The notes beneath the pieces were generated by a model, which made no database searches, was not told the origin of the DNA, and worked only from the letters and a program-made list of their open reading frames with translations. From Onchocerca volvulus (taxonomy: Eukaryota > Nematoda > Chromadorea > Rhabditida > Onchocercidae), in assembly GCA_000499405.2 (NCBI GenBank), contig HG738137.1, positions 20,236,603 to 20,300,602 on the forward strand: DNA of 64,000 nucleotides, written 5' to 3'. Shown piece after piece: positions 41,851 through 55,800 of the stretch. Within the stretch, counting starts at the first letter, position 1. Every line of letters starts with the position of its first letter. Both the position numbers and the translations under genes were made by a program.

Positions 41851-44800
41851 TTACTTTCTTTGTGGCTGTTCATCGTTACTGCTTTTACCATTTGAATTTC
41901 TTGTCAAAAATGTCTTTAAACTCCGCAATTCATGCCTTAGATTGAAAGTGAAATATCCATAGATGTACGCGTTGAATGAACTATTTGTTGTTGCAAACAT
42001 ATACAAAATTTTCGATAAAATTGGCGGAATCATAATATTCTTTCGCGGCCTGCCAGTCTAAATTTTAAGAAAGATCCAGATGCAATTAGATAATTAGTAC
42101 ATAACAGAATAACGTAAATTATAGTAATGTCAGATAATTGACAAATATTCTGCTCATCTCTTATTTTATGAGCTAGTTTATATAAATAAAAATGCAAACG
42201 CTCGTTAGTTCAAAATCTTAAGTCTCCGAAAGTTCGTAGCTATTGCTTTGAAATTTTAACACAACATTACATTCGAATACGTGCATGTTTTTATATTTTT
42301 GTCATATAAACGCGTTGCTGTGGCTCAGTTTGTTTAAGTGGAAAAGGAGAAAAAAGAAAGTGCACGTTTCTAATGTTGGGAAAAAAATCTGATAGTTTGT
42401 AATTTAGTTTGTAGTTTGGCTGGACTGAAAATTGATTCTTGCTATTGTGATTCGAGTAGGTCAGCAATAGATGTCGAAAAAATTTTTTGTGTCTTGCGTA
42501 TAGAAACATGTACCTATTCGAATATAATGTTGCACACAGAAACACGCGCCTAATCGAATGCAACGTTATGTCAAAATTTCAAATCAGTCGGTGAAGAACT
42601 TGAAACGTTATGTCTAAATGAATAACGAACATTTATATTTTATTTATATCGATAGATAAATGGCTTGCTAGATATAGAGGGATATTTTGAATTGTAATCT
42701 AGCTTCCTTCTTGGTCTCTTCTCATTTCCACTGAGGAAATTTTATTCGGTGAAAGTTTTCATTTCCATGGCGCGCATTTCTAGAAACAAACGGATATTGC
42801 TAATGCTATTAAAATATTATAAATAGTACCTTATAATCGATATCAACGAAATGTAACGTGGCAGCAGTATAGTACGGTGTCCAACAAAGTAAAAAGAAAA
42901 AAACTATACTCCATGTCATCCGTACTGTTTTGATTTTTGCTTTTCGAAATTTTGGTATATACGGTTTATCCGTTGCCACTTCATCATTAATATCTGCTTT
43001 TTTTTCTGATCTGCCTAAAGTTCATATTATTACGGACTTGAGGAAAAGTTGTTTTTTCTTTCCAATTTTACAATAATGCAAGTTCTAATTGAAAACATCT
43101 AATTAAAACTAAGACCAGCAAAAACGAACTGTTTTTAAAAAATTTTTACTATTGGACGGTTTTGCAATAGTTATTGTTAAAAACGCAGAAATTATTGCGT
43201 AAATTTGAATTCAAAAGAGTTCAAAAAAGATTTAATTTAGGCGGATTTAATTTAAAAAGATCATTTTATTTTTGTACATACAGTATTTGTGCAATGCTTC
43301 ACGTGTTTTAAGTCTATAATGTATTTGACTATAGCAATAAATAATGACACATAATGGTATAAAGTAAATGTATAAGGCAGTGATTATTGTATAAATCAGA
43401 ACGTAGCGTGAATCCAGAAGGCCCACGTAATCTCTGGCAACACACTGCGTGAGCAACTCGTTGCATGGATGTGATGCCACCATAAATATGCCAATCTGAA
43501 GAAAATGAATTGGGATTCAGTGAATTCGTTTCTCTCAATGAAATCAGAATCATGGAATTTAAAGTGATGCAACGCAACAAAATAATTCAGTAATTGATAA
43601 TAATTGATAATATTAAATGATAATAATCAACAGTAATGATTAATAAGAATAATTAATAAGTTAATAGTAATAATAATTAATAGTACGATGTTATTGAATA
43701 AAATAATAATCAATAGTAACGGAGATATTAAATAATAATGATTATTAGTAATCAGTAACAATAATAACGCAAACAGTACCAACACTAATCTATTTAATAA
43801 AAATAAACAACAATAATAATAATAATGGCAATAATGTAAAATAACTAAGGAGAATGGATAAGAGACAAGGTATTTTACTTTAGGTCTGAGACTGTTGGAA
43901 TTATTGTCATGACTCTTATTACATAAAAGTTACCTATCTGAATATTGGTGTCTAAATTTCTACCATCTTTTCATTTTCTTCTGCTTTCATTCTTCCTTCT
44001 TTCATTCGTTAGTCTATTAGGAAAATATCTCACTCATTTTTAAACTGTAGATCAAAACTCAAAAACTAAGGTTCTAGAAACAATCAGTTTTAAAAATTTT
44101 TAAATATTACCTGGCAATTCCCTCGTCATTATTAAGATAATCTTAATTACTTTTCTATTTTCCAGTTCATATACAAAACTGTTTCTTTCCCTCATTATAA
44201 ATATCATGATTAAAAAAAAAAAAATTATGAAGAATATTACAGAGGCGATAAAAAAATTCTGAATCTGAAACCAATGCTACGATTTGATTTTAAATCGGAA
44301 TTGAAATACCAAAAATTACCTGAGGTAAACTGTTAATAGAAGCACTAAACCATGCAAAAATTAGCATAATTTTATTTCGCCTAATGCCATCGATTACGGA
44401 TAAAGGCTTGCAAACGGAAAGCCAGCGATCAATGCACATGCAAACCACAACTGCGGATGACAATGATACACCAAAAATATCAAAAAATCGAGTCATCTAA
44501 AAATAATATTTCATAAAATATTTGATTAAAAGAAAATTCATCTTACTATTTGACGACGAAAACCGTTAAAAAAAATACTTTCGGAATTTATGTTTATGTA
44601 CATGTCTGTATTATTAATTATTCGTTTTCATAAACATCTTTGCTAATTCGTCATTTCAAAATGGACTAATTATTTAAATATCATATTTTCTAACTGATAT
44701 AATATTGTTTTACATTCTTTCACTTCTCATTACTTATATTGTTCAGTAGTTTTGGAAAATTATTGAATTTTCTTCTTGACCAAAGCAGTCAAAGAAGAAA

Positions 44801-45359
44801 ACCTTCTCTTCATTATTATTTCTTTTTCTAAGATTTGGATCTGAATTCCAATATATTCTTCAAATTATCAGTTTAAGAAAACTCTAATTCCTAGCTATTT
44901 CAATAATCTCGTATATTTCTATAAATTTTTCAGTATCAATGGTTTTGATAAGAAAGCAAAATTTATAAATAATTATTCGGTTCTATGTAAATTCCTGGAT
45001 AAATGTATGGAATCATTTAAAAAAAGAATTATATCATAATTCATCATCTTTTTATTTTATTTATTATCCACAAATATGCTACATCTTTTCTTTAAATTAC
45101 TGTTTCAATGAAATACAAATTTTGCGATAATTAAACTTACTTTGCACAACAGATCTCCACCGTACCAATACTTGGTGACGGAATGTATAATTTTCTTCGG
45201 TAAGTACTCGAATGTAACAATCAGATCAGCAATATTCATATGCAGCAGTAGAATGAATACTCGATGCGCATGATTAACGCATAAATTACGATAAATAATG
45301 AGAAACATTGCGACGTTACCAATAGCAGCAAAACAAAATAATACCACATGAGAGATGAT
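41851..45359 (-). CDS. GnRH/AKH-receptor-like neuropeptide GPCR (N-terminus missing)
   Basis: Exons: 45141-45359 (TM1 from IISHVVLFC, TM2 with NIADLIVTF, ECL1 to the TM3 Cys in GGDLLCK), 44320-44496 (TM3 end CIDRWLSVCKPLSVIDGIR, TM4), 43282-43495 (ECL2 with TQCVARDY, TM5), 42830-43014 (ICL3, TM6 with LLCWTPYY) and 41851-42057 (TM7, tail, TAA). The phases fit throughout and give 333 residues from TM1. Class A rhodopsin family: the disulphide pair, the TM6 CWTP and the DRW.S..KPL box are present. LADLIVT-type TM2 and the loop after DRW resemble GnRH, AKH and corazonin receptors, so a Gq-coupled peptide receptor on neurons or other cells is likely. Oddities are DRW for DRY and NAYIY for NPxxY in TM7. 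The exon with the extracellular N-terminus is not established. A 26-bp segment at 45441-45466 before a GTGAGT donor could join in phase. Confidence 0.82.
42178..42652. mobile_element. dispersed inverted-end repeat, copy 5, long inverted arms
   Basis: It lies in the GPCR intron between the TM6 and TM7 exons. The left arm starts TATATAAATAAAAATGCAAA and includes ACATTACATTCGAATACG. The right arm repeats this inverted, with TCGAATGCAACGTTATGTC and ending CGAACATTTATATTTTAT. The homologous core is therefore inside both arms, each about 130 bp, separated by about 200 bp of unique sequence. A second inverted core (TTCGAATATAATGTTGC) at 42516 suggests a nested or duplicated arm. Confidence 0.6.
43590..43840. 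repeat. AAT/TAAT-rich low-complexity intron sequence
   Basis: A degenerate tract of TAATAA-type trinucleotides and their variants occupies the GPCR intron between the TM4 and TM5 exons. It includes short pure runs such as AACAATAATAATAATAATGG. Composition alone identifies it. Confidence 0.7.
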
Positions 45360-48300
45360 CTAAACTGAATGACAGGAATGGTATACTACAACTTATAAAC
45401 ATATTTGGAATGAGAAACTATTTTAAAAATAGTTGACTCACATAAAACACAGAACTAACCGTGTGAACTTAATCAATTTGGAAACTGTATGATATGTTCA
45501 TTAAAGAATCGGAGGTACGGGTAAATTCGGATATGAAAAAACCAGCAAACCATTTGATAGTGGAGAAATTTCTCCGATATACCACTAAAGGTTATTAAAT
45601 TAAAAACCGAAAGTTTGTAATTTAAAATCTACCAAAAATTTTCGTTGCAAAACAAACCGATGCAAAAGTACTCCCATCGATTTGAATATGCGTAGTATAG
45701 TTTAAACATCCCATTGATATCGTATACTGATTTCACTTCGAATGGAAATTTAAAATAAATCAAAATCATTGTAAAACAGGTGGAATTAATAAAAATGCAC
45801 ATGGTTTACATAATGATTTTGGTGTATATGCACTTTATAAACAGCAAATTATTATTAAAATAGCAATTTTTTCATAATAACCCATTTATGTGAAGCTAAG
45901 CCAAAAGTCGAAAATGAGGACAAACAGGTTTCATGACGATTAAACGTCCCTTCCAAAGCACTTTCAACACTGATACTGATATTTCGATTAACTGGCCTTA
46001 TTATATAAGTGCAAATACTTTTTTAACCCGGTTAGAATTTCAAACCATCTGATTTTAGCTGTGCCAACCGTTTACATTATGCTGGATTGAATATTGTGAG
46101 AGCATAAACTTAGAACATATTGCAGTTTACAAATTTTCGAGATTTGTTTTCAATTGTGACTAAATATCAAAAGTATCTTCCAACTAATAAATGTCAAAAA
46201 CAAATCAGTTGGACGGGATGTGAATGAAGATAAAAGAAATAGGGATGGATACTGATGCACTCGACGCATCAGTGGTTTTGCTAAAATCATTTAGAAAAAA
46301 GATTCGAATTGAGTTTTTAAAATGGCTTTAGAAATGAACTGAACAATTCGAATGATAAGAAAGTACACATAGGACGGAAGCGATAAATAAATATGCCGCT
46401 GTAATTATCATTTAAATAAATGAAACGATAAAGATATCTATCTTACTGCTCCAAAAGGAACCGGTGTGCATGACATGCCAAGTTTATTAATTTGTTATAT
46501 GAAACTATAAATAAGAATCCTACGAAGCGATAGATTTTTCGATCTTTTTCTGTACGGAAGAATTATGCGTTAAGTCGCTAGAGAAAGTTCAGAAATTTGA
46601 AGTACACTTACAATGAACGAACTGAAGCATTAAAACACATATTTTGGCATTAAATTATGTTAAATCCATTAGCAATCCTTTCGTTCAGGTTCAAATAACC
46701 GGTAAACAGAAAGTTTTAAATCTTTTATTCGTCCTTATGCTTCTTTCCAAAAAATGACAAAACATGCATTGGAAACTTTGTTCAACTTTTTAAGAATTGT
46801 TGAACTTTTGGGGTTTTGTTGTTCGACTTTTAAAGAAGATATAAGAAGATATAAAAATTGCTCTACTTTTTAAGAAGATGTAGTCTTTAAAGTTATAATT
46901 TGCGCCGGTTGTTTAAGTATTTTTAAAAGAGAAAGGGATAGATAGAAAGAAAAAAGAAAGAAAAAATTCAATGAATCGTTGAAAAATTGCATTTGCTACT
47001 TTCGGATATTTTCGGGTTTTCAACAAGTTCAGAAATTTTCAAATTTTTATTTTTAATAAGGATTTGCTCGATATTTCAATAGTAGATTGATTGCTGATCA
47101 AATATCATGCAAAGGGTACATAAGTGCGGGAGAATCAGAAATCCGAAAAAAAAGTTTCGTCAAAATAAGTTGTACTATGAACATTCTCAGAAGTATGAGA
47201 ATGAAGAAAATCACTATTAACGAATATGAGATGCAAAGTGATGGAATAAATAAAGTATAAAGTAAAAGTGATAAACGAATTGATGAGTATAAATGATATC
47301 AGGTAAAGATTTTTAAACCATAAATAAATGAAACTGAGCATTGTTAATTAATATGCGATAAATCATTTTAAGAAGAATTGGCAAATCTATCTTCCAGGAC
47401 TAATTCGAGATGTTCTCACTTTCGGAAAGATTGAACACTTTTTCATTTTACAAACTTTTTTATCATATGTGAACGTGCAATCGTTCTTCTCGCGATTATT
47501 TTTTACAACGTCCGAAATCATCTAATTAAAAATATCGATGAAATTCCAGCTTCAAAAATAAATTCATGTTCTCCTGAAAAATGGTGTGCTTTTGTAATCT
47601 ATTTCAAGCATGTATATAATCCTTCAAGTTTGTCTAGCAGTAAATATTGATCATCGTTCAGTCCAACTTAAAACTTTGAAGGTAAAATGTCTTGTTTAAA
47701 GGATTCCGAAGTATGTCAACTTTCACTTCAAGATTTCTTTAAATTTATGTCGCTTTTTAAAATTTTTCTAGCTCTCTCATCGTTAAATGAATAATCAAAT
47801 TTATTTTCATATTTACGGTATCTTCACTTTCTTTTTTCTGTAACTAAGAAACGTGAAATGTTCTAGATGAGGAATCCAAAGACTTTCAACGTTTCTTTAA
47901 TTCACGATTTTAGGGAAATAGTACACTTCCATTACTTATTTTAATGTCATGTATGACTTCCTACCAATGACAATTTAGCAATTATCACATTCCAATCTAA
48001 ATGATTTTGGATTGCGCAGTTATTCTTGAGACACTCCAGAATTGTAAAATTTCGAAGGAATTAGGTAAATTCTTCCTGTCTTCTTTTTGTTTTAGTCGTT
48101 ACTATGCTTGCATTTTCTGACCACATCCAAACAGAAATTTATATTTCGAAAGCACTCATGAAAAAAGTATGTAGCACGGTTTTCCGAATAAGATTCTGTC
48201 ATTGTAATAAGTTGAAAATGAAGTCGCCTAGTTTAATTGCTTCGTCTCTCATTATGCAGATTGCTCGAAATTTTTTAATCAACGAATTCTGCGTTATTGA

Positions 48301-48479
48301 GATAACGTTTCAGTCAAAATCAGTTGTGTGGATCCTACACTGTGTTCTGAAAAGGTTTTGCTGAATATAAAGGATCAAAATTGTGAAAGAGATCTTTACT
48401 TCGACATATCAACAAGTTCTCATAATGGATCGAAAAGCATATTTCGTGTCACAGAAGCGTAAATTTCGACTTGTTTGCT

Positions 48480-48512
<33 letters not shown>

Positions 48513-51500
48513 AAAAAGTGCCAATTTTTTGAGAATTCCAAAAAATGACAGCACGAATGGAATATCGACATCATTGGAACCGGAAGTTATTATAATAAAC
48601 AATTATTTACATTAATATTCTAAATTCATCGTTCAGCGTTAATAGAATACGCTGGCTGAAACAGCAGAACGATGCCAAGAATGCGTGAATTGAATATGGC
48701 ATTTGATTATGGGCTATTCAGGCGGCTATTATTTGTTCCAGCTAGCAGCATATCACATTATCTTCGATTTCTAATGTAGAAATATTTATTTCATGCCAAT
48801 GAAGCTTCCTATCGAAGGCTTGGATGTATTATTAAATGGGGAAATGTAATAAATATATGTGAACATTCATTCTCACAATACTTTCAGTTATGTGATATAT
48901 TCCGATTCGGAAATAACTATTACAAACAAAAAAAAAAAAAAAAAAGTGAATTAATAACTACAACTGTTTCACTTCGTTACTCGCAATTATTGGAGAATAT
49001 CCAAGTCAACTGATCACTAGATTATGCTTTATGTTACAAGAAAATAAATGGAAAAAGATTTGTTTTTCAAACAAATGAAAAAAACATGATGCCATATTGG
49101 GGACGTTTCGAGTTTCATGTGTTGTATCGATTGTTCCTTGATTCTGAAGTCTTTGAACAGCATCTTTTTCAAACTGCAGTGTGCAAAAAATAACAAAAAG
49201 TTTGAAAAAAAATGAAAAATCAAAAATATATTAATAACAATACGAATGCAATGAGAACTGTACAACAATAACTTCAAAACTGTATTTTTTAAAAAAATAT
49301 TTATAGCCAAAAAGCAAAAAAAAAAAGAAAAAAAAATAGCATGATATAAAACATTCTCGTGAAATAGCGTGATATGAATTTGCTTTCAACCAATATTATT
49401 ATCAACCAAGAAAAATCTTGAACGCTAAAATATAAAATGTAGAAGTTACATATAGATAGGCTTGCATAATGAAATGAAAAAAGGAAACAACACATTATCC
49501 TTGATTTGTGATCTAAAAGTAGGATTTCAGGCACGATGAAATGATCAAGTTTATAATAAATTTATTAACTTTCTACATTCACCTGTTGATTGGGGATTAT
49601 TCCTCTTTGTGAACTTCTCTCATTAACTTTTTCGTTAAACTCATTACTCGATCATTCATTTCATGCCTACCAGTAGACTCAAATTCTTTGATACTAACAC
49701 TCTAGCAGTATTGTATTTATTGATAGATGTAACCTTTGTTTCACTAATATCTTCATCAAAATCTATGTTGTAACCAATAGATATTCCTCGGCTTTTAGAT
49801 GAAAATTACTCCGAATTTTTTTCGCTAATCATTATAGAAGCTGAATATAATATGTGACTTGATGATAACTGGGTTATTATCAATGTAAAATTTATTTTCT
49901 CCTGAAATTTCTTTTTTTTTTTTTTTTTTTTTTTTTGCCTTCTTATTTATATTTAAATGGGAAAAACTTAAACAGGATGATTAAAAGTTTCATTCTATCT
50001 TGAAAAATAATCTTTTACATTATATTTTCACCTTTGAAATTAGATATAAGTTTTCAGTTTATTTTTAAATTATGTCTAGAATAGTAGCATTTTTCATTAA
50101 ACAAGTCAATTTTTGTTCTGCAAAATAAATGAAAGCCAGTTCAATTTGTTGCGGCGTACATAGATCAAAATTTATTAAGAACGATTGCAGATAAGTAAGA
50201 GAAAACGACTGATAATACTTAATACTAAAATTTTTTCGTTTTTCCTCATTGTGTATTTTGTTAAATGGCTCAACAAACGAAAGCAGATAAGTAAGAGAAA
50301 ATGATTTACTGATAATACTTAATACTCGATGAATGGAAAAATGAACTGGAAAATATTTCCTGAAAACTGAGATAGTTCAGTTCCTTGGAGATTTTGAAAT
50401 TAGAAAATTCGATTTAGCATTTCAGAATGCTTTGTTTTAAACATAAATTGTCAGATGATTTCAAATAAATGCTACAGAAGCCAATGCTTTGGTGCTCTAA
50501 TTTTTCCACATCCCAAAGTGAGTTTCTTAAAATTTCTGTGATGAATTTTGCAAGAAATTTAAGAACAGAGAGTTAAAAAGTTTGCAGTTTGAAGGACAAA
50601 CCATTAACTTACTTTTTTATGATTCCCACACTTGCACCCTTTGACAGATACATCGCTAACTGCACTAATCGATACTTCGCTCATCGACCACCGACAAGAA
50701 TCTGAAGCATATACTATGCAAGTACCATTCAATTATTCGAGAAAAATGACAAGATTACTGGTAATTATGTCGTAAAGCAAATTTGATTCACATATATTTC
50801 TTTCAAGTCTGAACAAAACACATATCATTTATCAGTTCTACTGAAGATAGTTACACTGAACGCACTAAAGTCAGTGTTGATTATATAGAACTATAGATAA
50901 AAACTTTGCAAAGTAAAACAGAATAAATGAATATCAATCTCCCACTGGTTCAAAAATGAAAGCAAAACGAAGGAGTGACTATAAAAAGAAGTTCAAATTT
51001 GGAAATTTGATAAAACTTGATGAAAGATTTCCAACCAAATTGCCAATTTTCAACTAATAAAAAATAGCATTATTTTCTGATGTATTAAGCGTTATCTTTA
51101 TTAAATCTCCAACCTAATCATCTACGACACAACAGTTACACTTCGGCTATATCTCATAACAATTAAACTTTAATTCGATAGAATAGCGTACGAATCGAAA
51201 TTAATTTCAGGAATGAATAAGTATTATTTTTGTTTATTTCAATTTTTTTTTATCGAATTTATTTCCATCGTTTTTCATCAAAAATAAACTACAATTGATT
51301 TTTTGAATACATAAATAGAATATTTCCAAATCATACTGAAGAAAAAACGGAACCTCACTTTTTTTTTTTATTTGAACTTCCTTTTTGAATCTCATTTTTA
51401 TTTGATTTTTACTTGTCTTCAGTTTTGTTTCAAATTTTCTTTTCCTTAAAATTTTCGTTACTAATCTATAAAAAAGCAAAGCTTTGTCGGTAAGAAGTGA

Positions 51501-51780
51501 TTCTATCACAGATTTACGAAAATCAATTCACATGAATGGAGCTATAGAGACAAAAAAATATGCTTTTGTTAGCAGCATGTAAATTTACAAATAGAATAGG
51601 AATTAAAAGCATTAAAAAAGGAGAGGAGTAATGGAGCATGTGCAATTCAGTCTTTTGAATGAGTGATGGAAATAAAATTTAAAATCGAAAGTGAACTCCT
51701 CACCTCTTTCGAATTCTAGCACAAAAAAAAGCATTTAAAAAAGTTGTAACTTCAAATTCAGTAGAAGCTATTGAAATCGT

Positions 51781-51996
51781 GATAAAACATTATTTCACTG
51801 GAATTAAACGATTTACGAACAAGACATATTATTACACATACCGGATATTACTGCAACAAATGCAAAACCAAAGAACAAATAAATTCGACAAGCAATCTCA
51901 TAACACTGAATAAAAATAATAACATTTGATTCGATATTTTCTTTTTAGACAAACTGACCACAAAAAATTTTATAACAAATTGGCACAATAAATAAA
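51781..51996 (-). repeat. duplicated exon-like unit, copy 1
   Basis: 216 bp, nearly identical to 52545-52761. On the - strand it contains an exon-like segment (51842-51905, 64 bp) between TTTTTATTCAG and GTATGTG. Its only open phase encodes CYEIACRIYLFFGFAFVAVI plus one residue, which looks like a membrane helix or signal anchor. I cannot assign it to a gene. The transporter upstream already has its own stop at 52898-52900. Confidence 0.6.
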
Positions 51997-52544
51997 CGAA
52001 TTGACGTAAGGAATTTCGTAACATGCAACAGAAGTGAAAGTATTTTATCAAGTATTTTAAAATTCATTTAAAAAAAATCATGAGATATTTTGAACAGACT
52101 TACATACAGTTATTATGAATGCATGAGAAACTAGAAACATTCTCTTATAGCTGTTCTATTCATTTCCAGGTCATTATATGCAGCCATTTTTTCGTTAGCA
52201 ATTCGATGTATAGCAAAAAATCTCTCTTTCTTATCAAAAAGAGGAAAAAGTTCAACATTACTTTTCATCTCATTCTTTACTTAATTAAAAAATTATTACG
52301 AAATAAATGCATGTTGCGTGATTACACAAGAACACAAGCGAAAATCATAAATAAAGATAAAGCCAATTATTATCAGAAAAAATTACTCTTTGTGCGACTC
52401 TGCTTTTCTAATACATTCTGCTGAACTTAAGATGATTATTTTTGTTGCCTTCTGCAGAACAGTATAATTACACATGATGTTATCATGTATAATCAAGAAC
52501 AGAAGTAGTGAAAGCTATATCAAATTAGAAAGAAACTCTATTGA

Positions 52545-52761
52545 GATAAAACATATTATTTCACTGGAATTAAACGATTTACGAACAAGACATATATTAC
52601 ACATACCGGATATTACTGCAACAAATGCAAAACCAAAGAACAAATAAATTCGACAAGCAATCTCATAACACTGAATAAAAATAATAACATTTGATTCGAT
52701 ATTTTCATTTTAGACAAACTGACCACAAAAAATTTTATAACAAATTGGCACAATAAATAAA
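52545..52761 (-). repeat. duplicated exon-like unit, copy 2
   Basis: It differs from copy 1 by about one substitution and a few single- or two-base indels in AT runs. The exon-like segment here is 52607-52670, with the same bases and the same splice-site sequences as copy 1. The two copies are direct repeats about 765 bp apart. Sequence immediately outside each copy is different. Confidence 0.65.
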
Positions 52762-52897
52762 GCAAAAAGAAACTTTTAACATGAAAAATTAAAAAGCTGT
52801 GATTAAAATCAGCTATATAAAGATTACATAAAAACTATCTGCAAAAAAAGCTTTCAAGCCAGACAGAAATCCATAATTTACTACTATTTCTAAGTAT

Positions 52898-55800
52898 TTA
52901 TTGTTGTATTGCTAGCGGTATCAAAGCGTCGTCTTTAATTTGATTCAAATCGTTTAACTGCCGACTTTCGTTTGTTTCTTTTCCATTCGTAACTAATAAA
53001 CTATTTTTCTCCGCTCTCATACGGTTATAAGTAGGTTTGAAAAATATCACTAGCACAACGGCTAGCAAGGCAGCTATTGATGATAATACCTAAAATATAA
53101 GCTGAAACAATAGTAACTAAAAATATATGAATTAAATATAAGATATATAACTATTCAAACATAAACTTTAAACTAAGGATGAAATCAACCCAGAATACCA
53201 AGGATTAGAGTAAAAAATGCAGTCAGACTATTAAGCGTACAATACGTAAATTATGTGTTAGTTCGATATAAAAAGGGAAAAAAAAAAGTTGAATAAAATA
53301 AACTCACGATAACAGACATGGAACTATCTTGTGGTACAGCGGTAGAACTCGTCTCATCTTCAACTGAACAAACTTGAATATTTTTATACGCTGGTTTTAA
53401 TGGTCGTGCAAGCAAACTCATTATGGCCACGTAAATTATTGAATGTATCTAGAAGAATGAGATTCATGGTTCTTCAATGTTTTTCTTAATTTAACTTGAC
53501 TTGTTTGTCCTAAAATTAGTAGAGTCTTCTACGAGTTATAATATTCAATATAATTGGGAATTTTGCAGCACCAAAGATTCTAATATTTCTTAACAAAAAA
53601 AGTATACCTGACCACTGAGCACTATAAAGCCTGATGAGGTTGTTTCAGATACCGGAAAACTGCATTCGGAGGCTAATTCAAGACCAACTGGATATGACGC
53701 AAGCCCGAAAACACCGAACAGAAAGGCCGTAATTACAAGATATATGATGAGACCAGAATGTAGAGCTAACTAAAATAAGAGCAAATTTCGCTAATAAAAT
53801 TGTGCAACAAATATAAGATTCGAAGTTTGTCGAGACCACTAAAACTATTTAACTCAAAGCTGCTTGCTGGTTAGATCGCTGACAGTTCAGACAAAATGAT
53901 TAACATTGCAGTATCTTATCAGTTCACAAAAACTATCATGCATAAGTTTCATTGTTTCAACAATCCTAACTGCTGCCACTAACATATTGTAGAACATGAA
54001 AATCAGGGCAGATTTTACGAGACATTTACATCGGAGTATTTTTTGAATATAGAAATACAACCTGTAAAAATATGACCCCAAAAATGACAGCCACAGACAT
54101 ACATACTTTCATAGTTTCTTCATAAAGTTTGGTTCGATCGACAAATATACCTCAAAATTATTTCAGCTTTTTATATTTACTAGGCAAAACATAAAAATGA
54201 AGAAAATGATAAAAATTAAAACTATGTGCAATGAGAGTGAAAGAGCAAGAAAAAAGAAATAGCCCGAGAATAGGGGACGAAAAAAGTTTCTTGGAGGATA
54301 AGAAATGAACTTAACTGCATGGAAAGTAAAGGCTGAAAAGAAAGAAAAAGCAGAGACAAGAACTTTCAAACATAATATGTTTGTATTACTTGAAGAAAAG
54401 AAAATAAAACAAGGAAAAGAAATATTTCAAAAGCGGAAAAAATTAGAAAGAATTAAACAACATAACAAAAAATACCTGAAATAGTAGCTCCAAAAACCCC
54501 ACCAATGATCATCAGAGCAGCGCAAAGTCCTGAGAAAGAATTTGAATATCCTGTTGCACAAAACATCTGCTGTATGACAGTATATAGACAATTAAACATG
54601 CCAATACCACCACCCATCACTATCAAAAGTATTATGTATGCTTTATTGGTAAAACACTGCTTGATTCCTGAAATAAAAAGTTATTTGAAATTGAACTCGA
54701 AAATAGTAAGTCTCACCTTAATCTGGTGAAAAGCTTGCTTAATTTATTCACCTACTTGGAATTTTCAATGCACTAAAATATCTAAATCCTAAGAAGAATA
54801 TCTGTTTCCATTGAAAAAGTGACTATCAAGTTCTGATGTCAGTCATGATTTCAAATTAATAGCAGAGAGAATGATATAAAAGCTTAATAATCTTGTAATA
54901 ATTTCTAGTAAGAAGAGATTAAAAAAACCGTAGACCTGCAATGAAAGTTTGCGGAAATATGTCAAACAGTTTCCAAATCTTTTCTACCTGAAATATTTTA
55001 GAAAATTTAGGTTGAAGTTATAAACAAACCGGGAAAAAATGGCATTTGTGTTTGAGCAGCACTTTGTGATGGTGGTATTCGTGGTTCTGAACGAGTTACA
55101 CAGAAAGTTGCTATCAGACAAGCCAATAGAGAGGGTACAAAAGTTATAACATTCACTATTAATACCTGAAAATACATTACTCACATTATTAATCACGATT
55201 ATATATTATTTCATATTTGACTATTGCTTCGCAACATAATTAACGTCGATGAAGATAAAGGCCTATTTATCTGATTTAATAGTCGATTAGTTCCAACAAA
55301 TAATAGTAGCACTACCATAGTTTTTAGTCCTTAGGAGATCGGGATTTTTATTCTCATAACATAACATCACTTCAACGAAAGATCAAATGTTTATCAGTTA
55401 TCAAAAATTTTAAAGATCCTTAAGCAAGAAAACTTAGTTTTGACTTCACTGAAAATCTTACATCCTTTGAAGATCCAACTACTTGGGGAGAAAGAACATT
55501 TGCCATTAGCACTCCCAACGGATTTGCCATAATTCCAATAGTTGTTGCTAACGCTCTTTGATTTTCCGCAAACCATGATCCCGCAACCTAAATTTACTGC
55601 TTGCTGGTTCTAATCCATCAAAATAATGTTACGGTAATTTAAAAAAGTTTGATTTGAATGAAAATGTTAACGAAAGTTTTTAAATACTAACTTTTGGTGG
55701 AAGGAACATAATAAACGGATATGCACAAGCAGCTATTGCCTGCCCGAAAATCCCGACCGGGAAGCGTATTTGCAATGGCAAAAATGAACTGGAAAAAAAA

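Larger units (their letters stand above)
45360..52897. other. 7.5 kb without a confirmed gene
   Basis: It lies upstream of the GPCR and downstream of the transporter stop codon (both -). It should hold the GPCR N-terminal exon(s) and promoter. Long homopolymers occur at 48481-48510 (A), 48929-48945 (A) and 49912-49936 (T). A 216-bp unit is duplicated (51781-51996 and 52545-52761). No open frame longer than about 100 codons has a recognisable motif. Confidence 0.4.

Noticed and set aside
52605..53089. Duplicated exon-like segment as an alternative 3' end of the transporter
   Set aside because: The transporter's last exon already has a complete TM helix, tail and stop, and no donor in that exon leads toward the segment.
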